The notes below the pieces were generated by a model that worked only from the letters and a program-made list of their open reading frames with translations, did not search any database and was not told the origin of the DNA. From positions 1 to 64,000 of the forward strand of contig NZ_MSQB01000023.1 of the NCBI RefSeq assembly GCF_002149965.1: DNA of 64,000 nt. The letters are read 5' to 3'. This stretch comes from Novosphingobium panipatense. GTDB lineage: Bacteria; Pseudomonadota; Alphaproteobacteria; Sphingomonadales; Sphingomonadaceae. A program made the translations under genes and the position numbers. This document shows, piece after piece, positions 8,514 to 17,764 of the stretch. Positions within the stretch are counted from its first letter, which is position 1, and every line of letters starts with the position of its first letter.

Positions 8514-9526
8514 GCGAACGGACTGAGGCGATAGATACCGGTGGCGAAAAAGGCCGGTTCCGGCTGCTCGTGGCCGGGCTGGTACTGGTGGCCTTGCTGC
8601 TGCTGATCGGCGTCTGGGTCGCGGCCCGGCCTGCACCCGATCAATTGCAGGGCATGGTCGATGCCGATGAGGTCAACGTGGCGACGAAGGCGCTGGCGCG
8701 GGTCGATCGGCTGCTTGCCGAGGAAGGCGCGACCGTGACGGCGGGAACGGTGCTGGCGGTGCTCTCCAGCCCGGAAATCGATGCAGGCCGCCAACAGGCG
8801 CAGGGCGTGCTCGCCGGGGCAGAAGCGATGCGCGACCTGGCAGACAACGGTGCGCGCAAGGAGGATGTGGAGTCGCTGCGCGCGGTCTGGCAGGCCGCGA
8901 AGGCGGGCGCGGATCTTGCGGCGGTCACGGCGCGCCGGGCGGACAATCTCTATGCCGAAGGTGTGATCGCGGCCCAGCGCCGGGACGAGGCCCATGCCGC
9001 CCGCGATGCCAGCGCCAGACAGGCCGATGCTGCAAGGCTCCAGTACCTGAAGGCACAGTCCGGGGCACGGGCCGAGGAAAAGGCAGCGGCACGGGCGCAA
9101 GTGCAGGTGGCCAGGGCGGGTGTCTCGATCGCCGATGCGCTGGGTGCGGAGAAGACACTGCTGGCGCCCATTGGCGGCGAAGTGACAAGGCGGCTGGCCG
9201 AACCGGGTGAGATCGTGGGACCGGCGGTTCCGGTGTTCCAGATCATCGATACGGCGCATCCCTGGGTGTCGCTGAACCTGCGGGAAGATCAGTTCAACGC
9301 CTTGCAGAAAGGGCAGGTAGTGACGGGACGTGTTCCCGCACTGGGCGACCAGAAGGTCAGGTTCAAGGTCACTTACATCAGCCCCCAGGGCGATTTCGCC
9401 ACCTGGCGGGCGACGCGGCAATCCTCCGGCTTCGACGTTCGCAGTTTCGAGATCCGGTTGCACCCCAGCGAACCGGTGAAGGGGCTGAGACCAGGCATGA
9501 GCGTGCTGTTCGACTGGCCGCAATGA
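8510..9526 (+). CDS. HlyD-family periplasmic adaptor (membrane fusion protein)
   Basis: 338 residues. A short cytoplasmic N-terminus is followed by one membrane anchor (about 18-42). A first half-lipoyl segment, an Ala-rich coiled-coil hairpin (about 80-200), the second half-lipoyl and a beta-barrel domain follow, ending in the family pattern GLRPGMSV. It bridges the inner-membrane permeases to the TolC-like duct. The ATG overlaps the stop of the tolC-like gene by 4 bases. It resembles YhiI/YbhG-type adaptors that work with ABC-2 exporters. The substrate is unknown. Confidence 0.85.
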   Translation: MSERTEAIDTGGEKGRFRLLVAGLVLVALLLLIGVWVAARPAPDQLQGMVDADEVNVATKALARVDRLLAEEGATVTAGTVLAVLSSPEIDAGRQQAQGVLAGAEAMRDLADNGARKEDVESLRAVWQAAKAGADLAAVTARRADNLYAEGVIAAQRRDEAHAARDASARQADAARLQYLKAQSGARAEEKAAARAQVQVARAGVSIADALGAEKTLLAPIGGEVTRRLAEPGEIVGPAVPVFQIIDTAHPWVSLNLREDQFNALQKGQVVTGRVPALGDQKVRFKVTYISPQGDFATWRATRQSSGFDVRSFEIRLHPSEPVKGLRPGMSVLFDWPQ

Positions 9527-10668
9527 TCGTGCTGCGCCCTGGTTTTCGCGCCGCCTTGCAGCGCGAGACGGCTCATCTGCGGCAGGGTGGCTGGGATCTG
9601 GCGATGATCACGCTGTTTCCCGCAGCGGCGATCCTGATCGTTGCCGCCATGCTGATAGCAGGCGTACCGCGCGCTCTGCCGATCGCCGTGCTCGACGAGG
9701 ATAACGGGACATTGAGCCGCGCCATCGTAAGGGCTGTGGGGGCAAGCCCGGCGGTCTCGATCACCGAGAGGCCCCGCAGCATGCCGGAGGCAGAGCGGCT
9801 GGCAAGGGCCGGGCGGGTCTGGGCGATCCTGCTGATCCCGCGCGGCGTGAGCGAAGGCCTGGAGCGCACCAGCACGCCTGCGATCCAGATCTTCTACAAT
9901 GCCTCGTTCCTCACGATCGGCAGCAGTGCGGCCTCCGGGATCCAGTCGGCCGTCAGCGCCGTATTGGCGGAGCGTGGGCTGGACGCGGCGCGGGCGAGGG
10001 GGCTTCCGGCCATTCGGATCAGGCCGCCGATCGTTCAGGCCACTGTCCTGTTCAATCCGCAGACCAGTTTCGAATGGTATCTTCAGGCCCTGATCCATCC
10101 TGCCGTGCTTCACCTGTTGACGGGATGCGTGGCGGTCATGGCAATGGGGCGGGAACTCCAGGGGCGTTCGCTGGCGAGATGGAAGGCGGAAACCGGCGGC
10201 GGCCTGCCTGCTCTCGCCGGAAAGCTCCTGCCTCATGTCGCGGCGATCTCGATCTGGGGCGTTGTCTGGATGATCTGGCTGACGGGTATTCGCGGCTGGA
10301 CGATGAACGGCAGCCTCCTGTTGACCCTGGCCGCGCAGGCCCTGCTTTTTGCGGGAACGGCGGCGATTTCGGTCCTGCTGGTCGTCGCTGTGCGCAAGGC
10401 CAGCTTCGCCTTTTCCGCGACGGCGCTCTATGCCGGTTCCGCTCTCGCCTATTCGGGCGGGACATTGCCGCTGGATGGAGGCTCCGGTTTTGCACGGGGC
10501 TGGAGCGAGGCTTTGTCTTTCACGCATTACTTGCGTCTGCAGATGGACCAGTTCCTGGGCGCGCCGGTAGTCGTGTCCCTGCCGCAGGTCGGGGTGCTGG
10601 GGCTCTATCTCGTGGTTCCTCTGGCGCTGGCAATGCTCCTGCTGCGGCGAGAGGAGCAGGCGGAATGA
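9523..10668 (+). CDS. ABC-2 type transporter permease (first of a pair)
   Basis: 381 residues. TM1 is at about 22-42 and is followed by a large extracytoplasmic domain starting ALPIAVLDEDNGTLSRA. That pattern is typical of the YhhJ/ABC2_membrane_3 group. Five more membrane segments lie in the C-terminal half (about 185-375). It overlaps the adaptor gene by 4 bases and the next permease gene by 4 bases. Such permeases normally need an ATP-binding subunit; none is encoded in the operon. It may use an ATPase encoded elsewhere, or the pair may work differently. Confidence 0.8.
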   Translation: MIVLRPGFRAALQRETAHLRQGGWDLAMITLFPAAAILIVAAMLIAGVPRALPIAVLDEDNGTLSRAIVRAVGASPAVSITERPRSMPEAERLARAGRVWAILLIPRGVSEGLERTSTPAIQIFYNASFLTIGSSAASGIQSAVSAVLAERGLDAARARGLPAIRIRPPIVQATVLFNPQTSFEWYLQALIHPAVLHLLTGCVAVMAMGRELQGRSLARWKAETGGGLPALAGKLLPHVAAISIWGVVWMIWLTGIRGWTMNGSLLLTLAAQALLFAGTAAISVLLVVAVRKASFAFSATALYAGSALAYSGGTLPLDGGSGFARGWSEALSFTHYLRLQMDQFLGAPVVVSLPQVGVLGLYLVVPLALAMLLLRREEQAE

Positions 10669-11771
10669 CTTTCGCGCAAGGCTTCGCATCGGTTTTTCGC
10701 GCCGTGCTCTCCACTTTCGCGCTTGCATCGATCATCGTGCTCGCGGTGGTACTTTACGGCTTCTATTACCCGGCGCCTTATGCCCACCAGACCGCGCGCC
10801 AGCTTCCCGTGGTGGTGGTGGACCAGGAACGCAGCGGGTTGACCCGCGCCTTGATCCGCAAGCTCTCCGATATCCGCGAAGTGCGCATCGCCGCAGAGGC
10901 CGCATCTCCCTACGAGGCGGAACAGCTCGTACTAAACCGCAAGGCGGACGGTGTGCTCCTGCTGCCCAAGGGACTGACGCGCAGCCTTCTGACGGGCGCC
11001 CCCGGCAGTGTCGGAGGCGGCGGGATCGGCATCTGGGTCAATGGAACCTACCTCATTCGCGCGCGTGACATTGGCGGGGCGATCCAGCAGGCGGCCGTCG
11101 CTGTCGCCATGGAGCAGCTTGGGCCGCTTGCGCAGGGGCTGCACTTGCGTGCGCCCATCGCAGTCGTCGAACGGCCATTGTTCAACACGCGGGAGGGCTA
11201 TGCCGACTATGTCTTTCCTGCCGTTTCCGCGATCATCCTCCAGCAGACGCTGCTGTTCGGCACCGCGATGGTCGCCGCCGGACGGCGCGCGGCAGAGCAC
11301 GTGCTTTCGCTGGCGGCTTTCTTCGGCGTCTGGTGCGCTCTGGCGCTGATCGGCTGTATGGCGGCGACGTTCTATTTCGGCTGGATATTCTGGTATCAGG
11401 ACGTGCCCCGGGCGGGGAACCTTGGCGGGCTGATGCTGGCCGTGCCCCTGTTCGCCGGAGCCGTTTCCGCGCTGGGGCTGTTGCTTGGCAGCCTGTTCGA
11501 CAGTGCCGACCGGGCCTTGCAGGTGCTGATACCGACTTCGATCATCCTGTTCTTTCTGGCCGGAGCGGCATGGCCCCTTTCGTCGATGCCGCTCGGCGTA
11601 TCGAGCCTTGCTCATCTCTCGCCCGCGACTTTCGGCGTGCAGGCTTTCGTTCGCTTCAACGAGATGGGCGCGGGCCTTGGCGAAGTGCTGCCGCAACTGG
11701 CGGGCCTTGCCGCTCTATGCCTGGTCTACGGCGCCGCGGCCGCATGGCGGCTTACCAAGCGAGCGGCATAA
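10665..11771 (+). CDS. ABC-2 type transporter permease (second of a pair)
   Basis: 368 residues from the ATG that overlaps the preceding stop (ATGA). The frame stays open far upstream, but that part lies inside the first permease gene. The layout matches its partner: TM1 at about 16-38 and an extracytoplasmic domain beginning LPVVVVDQERSGLTRALIRK. Five C-terminal membrane helices follow, with a PTSIILFFLAGAAWPLSSMP segment resembling the conserved TM5 region of ABC-2 permeases. With the gene before it, it would make a heterodimeric inner-membrane channel. It is the last gene of the operon; the next start is 87 bases on. Confidence 0.8.
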   Translation: MTFAQGFASVFRAVLSTFALASIIVLAVVLYGFYYPAPYAHQTARQLPVVVVDQERSGLTRALIRKLSDIREVRIAAEAASPYEAEQLVLNRKADGVLLLPKGLTRSLLTGAPGSVGGGGIGIWVNGTYLIRARDIGGAIQQAAVAVAMEQLGPLAQGLHLRAPIAVVERPLFNTREGYADYVFPAVSAIILQQTLLFGTAMVAAGRRAAEHVLSLAAFFGVWCALALIGCMAATFYFGWIFWYQDVPRAGNLGGLMLAVPLFAGAVSALGLLLGSLFDSADRALQVLIPTSIILFFLAGAAWPLSSMPLGVSSLAHLSPATFGVQAFVRFNEMGAGLGEVLPQLAGLAALCLVYGAAAAWRLTKRAA

Positions 11772-11773
11772 AA

Positions 11774-11802
11774 CCGTCACAGGATCGCCATCCAACCTTC
11801 AT
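11774..11802 (+). promoter_or_regulatory. Pho-box-like triple repeat upstream of TonB receptor
   Basis: Three 7-base units occur at exact 11-base spacing: CCGTCAC (11774), TCGCCAT (11785) and CCTTCAT (11796). Each resembles the PhoB half-site CTGTCAT (5, 4 and 5 of 7 matches). The site lies 57 bases before the start of the TonB-dependent receptor gene, which is followed by two phosphatase-type genes. Spacing and context fit PhoB control. The match of each unit is imperfect, so this is tentative. Confidence 0.35.
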
Positions 11803-11858
11803 CTACCGGGCGTACCCCGCCGACCCGTAAGCGCGTTCAAACTCAGGGGAAAACGGTA

Positions 11859-14141
11859 ATGAAATTCGGCACTTGCGTCGCAACTTTGCTGGCGGGAACG
11901 TCGCTCGCAGGTCTTCCCGCGATGGCCCAGGCGGCCGAGGCGGAGGTTGCTGAGACCGCCGATCCCAACGCCATCATCGTCACCTCGCAGAAGGTCGAGC
12001 AGCGCGCGGTCGATGTGCCGATCACCCTCTCGGTCCAGACCGGAGAGCGCATGCGGGAACTGGGCGTCACCGACATCGGCGAACTTTCGAACTACGTTCC
12101 GGGCCTCAATGTCCAGGTGCAGAGCGCCAACAACCCCGGCTTCGTCATTCGCGGCATCACGTCGGACAGCGGCTCGGCGCAGCAGGGGCCGCGCGTCACG
12201 CTTTACTACAACGGCATCGATATCTCCCGCTCGCGCGGCGCCTATCAGGGCATCTACGATCTCGACCGCGTCGAAGTGGTGAAGGGCCCGCAGGCGACGC
12301 TGTTCGGCACGGCCGCCACGATCGGTGCGATCAGCTTCGTTTCCGCCAAGCCAGAAGCCGGTACTTCGGCCTCGCTCACGGGTTCCTACGGCAATCTTGA
12401 TGCCTACCGCGCCGAAGGTTTCGTCAACGCGGGTAACGACGTGATCGCCGCTCGTATCGCCGGCCAGTGGAAGAAGCGCGACGGCTATATCGAAAATCTC
12501 GCGCCGGGGCAGGACGATCTCTATGCGCAGGACCAGCTCGGCCTGCGCGGATCGCTGCGCTATACGCCGACTACCGACTTCACCGCGGACCTCGTCTTCA
12601 CGTACGACCGCCAGCGCAACTCCGGCACGCCGTTCCTGTCGAAGAACCTCGGCTCCACTTCAGTCGACGGCCTCCATGATGCGGCCTACCTCGGCGGTTC
12701 GCCTTTCTCGAAGGAAGTGCTCGGCTCCGACAAGCTCGGTCTCGACCGCGACGTCTATGATGCCAACCTGACCCTGAGCTGGGACTTCGCAGACGGGTGG
12801 AACTTCACCACGGTCAATGGCTATCGCAATTTCGACGCGCTGGAAGTCTTCGATGCCGACGGTTCGGCAGCCTGGTATCTGGAATTCGCGGAACATGCCA
12901 AGGGCTGGCAGGCAAGCCATGAGGGCCGCTTTACTTATTCCGACGATCAGTGGCGCGCCTCGTTCGGCTGGAACTACTTCATCGAGGATTCCTCGCAATA
13001 TGTGCCGTTCTCCTCGGAAGTCGGCACCTATCTGCAATGTACCGCCAATCTCGTTCCGGGGCTTGGCTGCGTCGCGCCGGACAACTCGGTTCCCGGTTCG
13101 CGCGCCACGGCCCTGCTGACAGGCGGCGCCTTCACGGCAGTGCCTTACTCCGCCTGGTCGCGAAACGAAGGGCGCAACCAGACCTGGTCGATGTTCGGCG
13201 ATGTCGCCTGGAAGCCCGCGCCCGAACTGGAAGTGACGGCCGGCGCCCGCGTGCTGATCGAAAAGCGCCGCTCGGGCTACATTGCCGAGCAGCCCGATGC
13301 CCCGGTCTACGGCCAGCCGCTGCTGCCCTATTTCGACACCGACGGCCAGACCTTCTATGCCCGCAAGACTTACGCGGCCGTGCTGCCGCGCCTGAACGTG
13401 CTCTATCATCTGACGCCTGCGCTCAACCTCTATGCGACGATTTCGGAAGGTCGTCGTTCGCCGGTCGTCCAGCTTTCCTCGGCCGCGGGCGGCGTTCCCG
13501 ATCTCGATCTCATCAAGTCGGAAACCGTCTGGAACTATGAGGCCGGCATCAAGGGTTCGGTCGGCATGTTCTCCGGCTCGCTGGGCGTCTATTACGACAA
13601 GTACGACAACTTCCAGGTCTCGGTGATCGAGGACGGCCGCGCCGTTACCCGCAGTGCCGGGTCGGCGTCCAACCTGGGTGTCGAGGCCGAGCTGGAGGCC
13701 CGCTTCACTGATTGGCTGAGCGCGTTCGGCAATGTCGGTTTCATCAGCGGCGGTATCGACGACAAGGAAGCCAACGGTGCCTTCGCGGGCGACCAGTTCC
13801 GTCTCCAGCCCAAGTGGCAATGGGCGGCGGGCTTCAATCTCAACCTGCCCGTCACCCAGAACACCAGCGTGTTCCTGACGCCGAGCGTGACCTATCGCAG
13901 CAAGATCTACTTCGAAGTGCCCAATAGCGATGCGATCAGCCAGAGCCCGGTCACGCTGGTCAATCTGCGCGGCGGCGTCTCGCTGATGGACGGCAAGTTC
14001 CAGGTCGCCGGTTACGCCCGCAATCTCGGCAACGAGAAGTACCTGCTCGACGCAGGCAATACCGGCGGATCGTTCGGCTATCCCACCTTCATCCCGGCCG
14101 AACCGCGCACTTACGGCATCGAGATCACGGCGCGCTACTGA
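11859..14141 (+). CDS. TonB-dependent outer-membrane receptor (probably phosphate-related)
   Basis: 760 residues. A signal peptide covers about 1-26. A TonB-box-like AIIVTSQ (about 38-44) leads into the plug domain (about 45-165), with IRGI and the LDRVEVVKGPQATLFG signature of the plug. The 22-strand barrel ends with aromatic Tyr (EITARY). Such receptors import siderophores, sugars, vitamins or other large nutrients using TonB energy. The first of three plus-strand genes, it precedes two exported phosphoesterases, so uptake of a phosphorylated organic compound is a reasonable inference. No FecR/sigma signalling extension is seen at the N-terminus. The start is supported by AGGGGA upstream. 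Confidence 0.88.
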   Translation: MKFGTCVATLLAGTSLAGLPAMAQAAEAEVAETADPNAIIVTSQKVEQRAVDVPITLSVQTGERMRELGVTDIGELSNYVPGLNVQVQSANNPGFVIRGITSDSGSAQQGPRVTLYYNGIDISRSRGAYQGIYDLDRVEVVKGPQATLFGTAATIGAISFVSAKPEAGTSASLTGSYGNLDAYRAEGFVNAGNDVIAARIAGQWKKRDGYIENLAPGQDDLYAQDQLGLRGSLRYTPTTDFTADLVFTYDRQRNSGTPFLSKNLGSTSVDGLHDAAYLGGSPFSKEVLGSDKLGLDRDVYDANLTLSWDFADGWNFTTVNGYRNFDALEVFDADGSAAWYLEFAEHAKGWQASHEGRFTYSDDQWRASFGWNYFIEDSSQYVPFSSEVGTYLQCTANLVPGLGCVAPDNSVPGSRATALLTGGAFTAVPYSAWSRNEGRNQTWSMFGDVAWKPAPELEVTAGARVLIEKRRSGYIAEQPDAPVYGQPLLPYFDTDGQTFYARKTYAAVLPRLNVLYHLTPALNLYATISEGRRSPVVQLSSAAGGVPDLDLIKSETVWNYEAGIKGSVGMFSGSLGVYYDKYDNFQVSVIEDGRAVTRSAGSASNLGVEAELEARFTDWLSAFGNVGFISGGIDDKEANGAFAGDQFRLQPKWQWAAGFNLNLPVTQNTSVFLTPSVTYRSKIYFEVPNSDAISQSPVTLVNLRGGVSLMDGKFQVAGYARNLGNEKYLLDAGNTGGSFGYPTFIPAEPRTYGIEITARY

Positions 14142-14164
14142 TCGATCACTTTCGAGGAATACCC

Positions 14165-15799
14165 ATGACTCTTCAACTCGACCGCCGCCTGCTGCTTGGC
14201 GCCGGCGCCTTCGGGCTTGCCGCTCTGGCGACACCCGGCGTCGCCCAGATCCTCACCGCGCGCGGCTTTACCCATGGCGTGGCGAGCGGTGAGCCTGCGG
14301 CGAACTCGGTCCTGCTCTGGACTCGCTACGTCGGCAGCGCCGATACGAAGCTGCGCTGCGAAGTCTCGGCAGACGAGAACTTCCGCAAGGTGGTGAGCGG
14401 TGGCGAGGTAACCGCCTCGCCTGCGCACGACAATTGCGCCAAGCTGGTGGTGGCCGGGCTTGCGCCGGGCAAGTGGTACTTCTACCGCTTCATCGCCCCC
14501 GACGGTACGAAGAGCGAAACGGGCCGTACCCGCACCCTGCCGGTGGGTGATGTGGATCGCTTCGGCATCGGCCTGTTCTCCTGCTCGAACATGCCGTTCG
14601 GCTGGTTTAACGCTTACGCCCATGCCGCCACGCGTGACGATCTCGACCTGATCGTTCACGTCGGTGACTACTTCTACGAGTACGAATACGGCCACTATCC
14701 CGACAATCCCATGGCGGGCCGTCCGATCGAGCCCAGGAACGAGACGGTGACGCTGGCCGATTACCGCCTGCGTTTCGCCAGCTACCGCCTCGACCCGGAC
14801 TTGCGCCGCATTCACCAGCGGTTCCCGATGATCGCACAGTGGGACGATCACGAATTCGCCAACGATACCTGGCAGGGCGGGGCAGAGAACCATCAGCCGG
14901 ATAAGGAAGGCGACTGGTCGGTACGCCGGGCCGCGGCGGAGAAAGCCTATCGCGAATGGATGCCGGTGTCGGACGCGCTTTACGACAGCTTCCAGATCGG
15001 CTCGCTGGCAACGCTGTTCCGCCCGGAAACGCGCGTGAGCGCACGCACGGAGCAGCTCGATTTCGGCGCGGTGATGGCCGGTGCCGCAAAGGGCGGACCG
15101 GCGGAAGTCGCCAAGGCGCTTGTCCAGTTCCGTGACGGTCCGTGGATGTCGCAGGATCGCACGCTGATGGGCGCACAGCAGGAAGCCTGGCTCCACAAGG
15201 GGCTGGCGGATTCCGCGAAGTCCGGCACGCGCTGGCAGGTGCTGGCGCAGCAGGTTGTCATGGGATCGCTCAAGGCGCCGCCGCAGATGGCCGATCTCGT
15301 TCCCGCGACCGGCGATCCCAAGGTGCGTCAGGTGCTCATGGCCATCGCCGCCGCATCCAAGGTCGGGCTGCCGTTCAACATGGATTCGTGGGATGGCTAT
15401 CCCGCTGCCCGCGAACGCCTGCTGCGTGCGGCGCGTCAGGCGGATTGCAACCTCGTGGTTCTGGCGGGAGACAGCCACAACGCATGGGGTAGCGAGCTTT
15501 CCGTGGACGGCGCCTCGGCAGGTGTCGAATATGCCGGACATTCGGTGACCTCGCCCGGCTACGAGGCCTATCTGCCTTCCGTAGCGCCCGCCGATCTCGC
15601 CAAGTCGCTGCGCGGGGCCAATCCCGGCCTTGCTTTCGCGGACACCAGCCGCAGGGGCTATGTCTCGCTACAGATGACGCCCGAGGAAGTTCGCGGCGAA
15701 TGGCACTTCGTGGGCACGATCGCCCAGCGCACCACCGCCGGGACGACGAGCGAAGGTCTGTCGGTGAAATGGAACGAGCGCCGCTTTGCCTCAACTTGA
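14165..15799 (+). CDS. phoD: Alkaline phosphatase D (PhoD) family phosphoesterase, Tat-exported
   Basis: 544 residues. The N-terminus DRRLLLGAGAFGLAAL is a twin-arginine type signal. An Fn3-like N-domain (FTHGVASGEPAANSVLLWTR) precedes the metallophosphatase core. The core carries HVGDYFYEYE (about 165-174), WDDHEFANDTW and AGDSHNAWG, the metal-binding blocks of PhoD-type phosphodiesterases/monoesterases. These enzymes hydrolyse phosphate esters, including lipid and teichoic phosphodiesters, in the periplasm. It lies 23 bases after the TonB receptor gene and is followed by a strong terminator. Substrate preference cannot be decided from sequence. Confidence 0.85.
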   Translation: MTLQLDRRLLLGAGAFGLAALATPGVAQILTARGFTHGVASGEPAANSVLLWTRYVGSADTKLRCEVSADENFRKVVSGGEVTASPAHDNCAKLVVAGLAPGKWYFYRFIAPDGTKSETGRTRTLPVGDVDRFGIGLFSCSNMPFGWFNAYAHAATRDDLDLIVHVGDYFYEYEYGHYPDNPMAGRPIEPRNETVTLADYRLRFASYRLDPDLRRIHQRFPMIAQWDDHEFANDTWQGGAENHQPDKEGDWSVRRAAAEKAYREWMPVSDALYDSFQIGSLATLFRPETRVSARTEQLDFGAVMAGAAKGGPAEVAKALVQFRDGPWMSQDRTLMGAQQEAWLHKGLADSAKSGTRWQVLAQQVVMGSLKAPPQMADLVPATGDPKVRQVLMAIAAASKVGLPFNMDSWDGYPAARERLLRAARQADCNLVVLAGDSHNAWGSELSVDGASAGVEYAGHSVTSPGYEAYLPSVAPADLAKSLRGANPGLAFADTSRRGYVSLQMTPEEVRGEWHFVGTIAQRTTAGTTSEGLSVKWNERRFAST

Positions 15800-15836
15800 A
15801 AATCGGGCCTGATCGAAAGAGGTTTCCTGCCGCGTG

Positions 15837-15870
15837 AAGGGCGGTCCGGGTCTTGCTGGACCGCCCTTTC
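15837..15870 (+). terminator. Intrinsic terminator after phoD-like gene
   Basis: A perfect 11-base stem, AAGGGCGGTCC (15837-15847) with GGACCGCCCTT (15858-15868), surrounds a 10-base loop and ends in a short T run. It follows the stop codon by 37 bases and lies about 100 bases before the next gene on the same strand. Confidence 0.75.
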
Positions 15871-15965
15871 ACATGTCCTGATGATGATACAGAATATCAC
15901 GAACGGTTGACGTGCTGTCATCAGGGTCGCAAACAGCCGGAAAATACCTCTCCCAAGGACCTCCC

Positions 15966-17648
15966 ATGACCGACTCCGACCGTCCCGAATTCCAGCCCGA
16001 AGGCGCGGGAGTCCGCCCGGATCGCCGCGATTTCCTCGGCGGCCTTGCCGCTGCGTTCGGTGCCGCTGCCGTGGCGGGCGGTTCCGGTGAGGCGATGGCG
16101 GCGACCAGGGAGAAGCGGAAGGGCGGCAGCGCTCCCGTCAGCGATGCGCAGCTGCGGGAGGCGATCGATACGGTCGTGGTGATCTTTGCCGAGAACCGCA
16201 GCTTCAACAATCTCTTCGCCGATTTCCCGGGTCTTCAGCAGCCGCTTGCCGAAGTCCCTGCCGAGCGTACCCGCCAGCGCGACCGCGACGGCAAGGTCAT
16301 GGAACGCCTGCCGAAGATCTGGGAAGGCCTCGTGCCTTCGAAGCAGGTGGTCGAGCATGCCGAATACCAGATCGGTCCCGATGACCTGGCGCCGATCCCG
16401 AACGGACCTTTCGCGCTTAAGACGCCCGAAGGCGATCCGCTGCCGCACGGTCTGGTCACGCGGGATCTGGTCCATGCGTTCTATCACAACCAGATGCAGA
16501 TCAACGGCGGCGCCAACGACCAGTTCGTCGCCTGGGGAGACAGCGGCGCGCTGGTCATGGGCCACTACGGCGACATGCGCGCACAGCTGCGCCTGTGGCA
16601 GATCGCCCGTGAATTCACGCTCTGCGACAACTTCTTCATGGGGGCTTTCGGCGGCTCCTTCCTCAACCACCAGTACCTGATCGCCGCGCAGCCGCCGTTC
16701 TACCCCGATGCCGACAAGAGCCCGGCCGCCAAGCGCATTGCCGTTCTGGAAGGCAGCGACCCCAAGGGCATGCGCCTCAAGCCGGATCCCAAGACACCTG
16801 CCAGCGCTCTGGACGGCCCGGCCCTATTCGGCCCCAACACGCTTTCGCCGGACTTCTGGGCCGTCAACACGATGCTCCCGCCCTATGCGCCGACTTACGA
16901 ACTGGATGCGGAAAAGCCGGGCTATGCCAATGCTGCCAGCTCGCACACGCTGGTGCCGCAGCAGCACAAGACGATCGGCGACATGCTCTCCGCCAAGGGG
17001 GTGGACTGGGCGTGGTACGCAGGCGGATGGAATGCCGCGCTGGCCGGGAATATGAACGATGCCTCGTTCCCTTCGCGCCCGAACTTCCAGCCGCATCACC
17101 AGCCGTTCAACTATTACGATCGCTTTGCCCCCGGCACCGGCGACCGTGCGAAGCATCTGCGCGACGGTGGGGAGGGCGGAACCGCGCGCACCAACAAGTT
17201 CCTGGCCGATGCCGCGGCGGGCAAGCTTCCTGCGGTCAGCTATTACAAACCGCAGGGCAATCTCAACATGCATGCCGGCTATTCCGATATCGATGCGGGC
17301 GATCGCCATATCGCTGCCGTGATCGACGGCCTGCGCGCCAGCCCGCAGTGGGAAAAGATGCTGGTCGTCATCACGTTCGACGAGAACGGCGGCTGGTGGG
17401 ATCACGTCGCACCCCCGAAGGGCGACCGCTGGGGGCCGGGCACGCGCATTCCGGCCGTGATCGTCTCGCCGCACGCGAAGAAGGGCGCGGTCGACCACAC
17501 GATCTATGACACCGGTTCGATCGCCCGCTTCCTCACGCGCCGTTTCGGCCTGGAGAAGCTGGAAGGCCTGAAGATGCGGGAGGATGCCATGACGGCGGCC
17601 GGCGGCGTGGCGCCGGGCGACCTCACCGGCGCACTCGATCTGGCCTGA
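15966..17648 (+). CDS. Tat-exported phosphoesterase, PF04185 (acid phosphatase/phospholipase C family)
   Basis: 560 residues from the ATG with AAGGA upstream; the frame opens 54 bases earlier without a ribosome-binding site. The N-terminus has the twin-arginine motif RRDFLGGLAAAFGAAAV. The core begins VVVIFAENRSFNNLF, the signature of the AcpA/PlcC (PF04185) superfamily, whose Asn/Glu pair binds metal. It continues with the HAFYHNQMQINGG block and, late in the protein, VVITFDENGGWWDHVAPP. These enzymes cleave phosphomonoesters or phospholipids outside the cytoplasm. The neighbouring PhoD-type enzyme and TonB receptor suggest organic phosphate scavenging. A CTGTCAT half-site at 15915 matches one PhoB half-site only. 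Confidence 0.82.
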   Translation: MTDSDRPEFQPEGAGVRPDRRDFLGGLAAAFGAAAVAGGSGEAMAATREKRKGGSAPVSDAQLREAIDTVVVIFAENRSFNNLFADFPGLQQPLAEVPAERTRQRDRDGKVMERLPKIWEGLVPSKQVVEHAEYQIGPDDLAPIPNGPFALKTPEGDPLPHGLVTRDLVHAFYHNQMQINGGANDQFVAWGDSGALVMGHYGDMRAQLRLWQIAREFTLCDNFFMGAFGGSFLNHQYLIAAQPPFYPDADKSPAAKRIAVLEGSDPKGMRLKPDPKTPASALDGPALFGPNTLSPDFWAVNTMLPPYAPTYELDAEKPGYANAASSHTLVPQQHKTIGDMLSAKGVDWAWYAGGWNAALAGNMNDASFPSRPNFQPHHQPFNYYDRFAPGTGDRAKHLRDGGEGGTARTNKFLADAAAGKLPAVSYYKPQGNLNMHAGYSDIDAGDRHIAAVIDGLRASPQWEKMLVVITFDENGGWWDHVAPPKGDRWGPGTRIPAVIVSPHAKKGAVDHTIYDTGSIARFLTRRFGLEKLEGLKMREDAMTAAGGVAPGDLTGALDLA

Positions 17649-17764
17649 CCCCGCGCAAAACAGGTGCGCCTGCTCCGGGAATGCGACAAGGTATCGACGC
17701 CGGGACCGATTCTCCATCGGTTCCGGCCGAACTTTACATAGCATTTCAGGGGGCCATAATATCC

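Noticed and set aside
10074..10664. Upstream extension of the second ABC-2 permease frame
   Set aside because: These codons lie within the first permease gene. The ATGA overlap at 10665 gives the correct length and a membrane start.
12660..14234. 524-codon minus-strand frame opposite the TonB receptor gene
   Set aside because: Composition is Arg/Ala-rich without domains, and it lies antisense to a gene with clear receptor features.
15915..15921. CTGTCAT as a full Pho box for the PF04185 gene
   Set aside because: Only one half-site is good. The next unit at 11-base spacing (GTCGCAA) matches too poorly.
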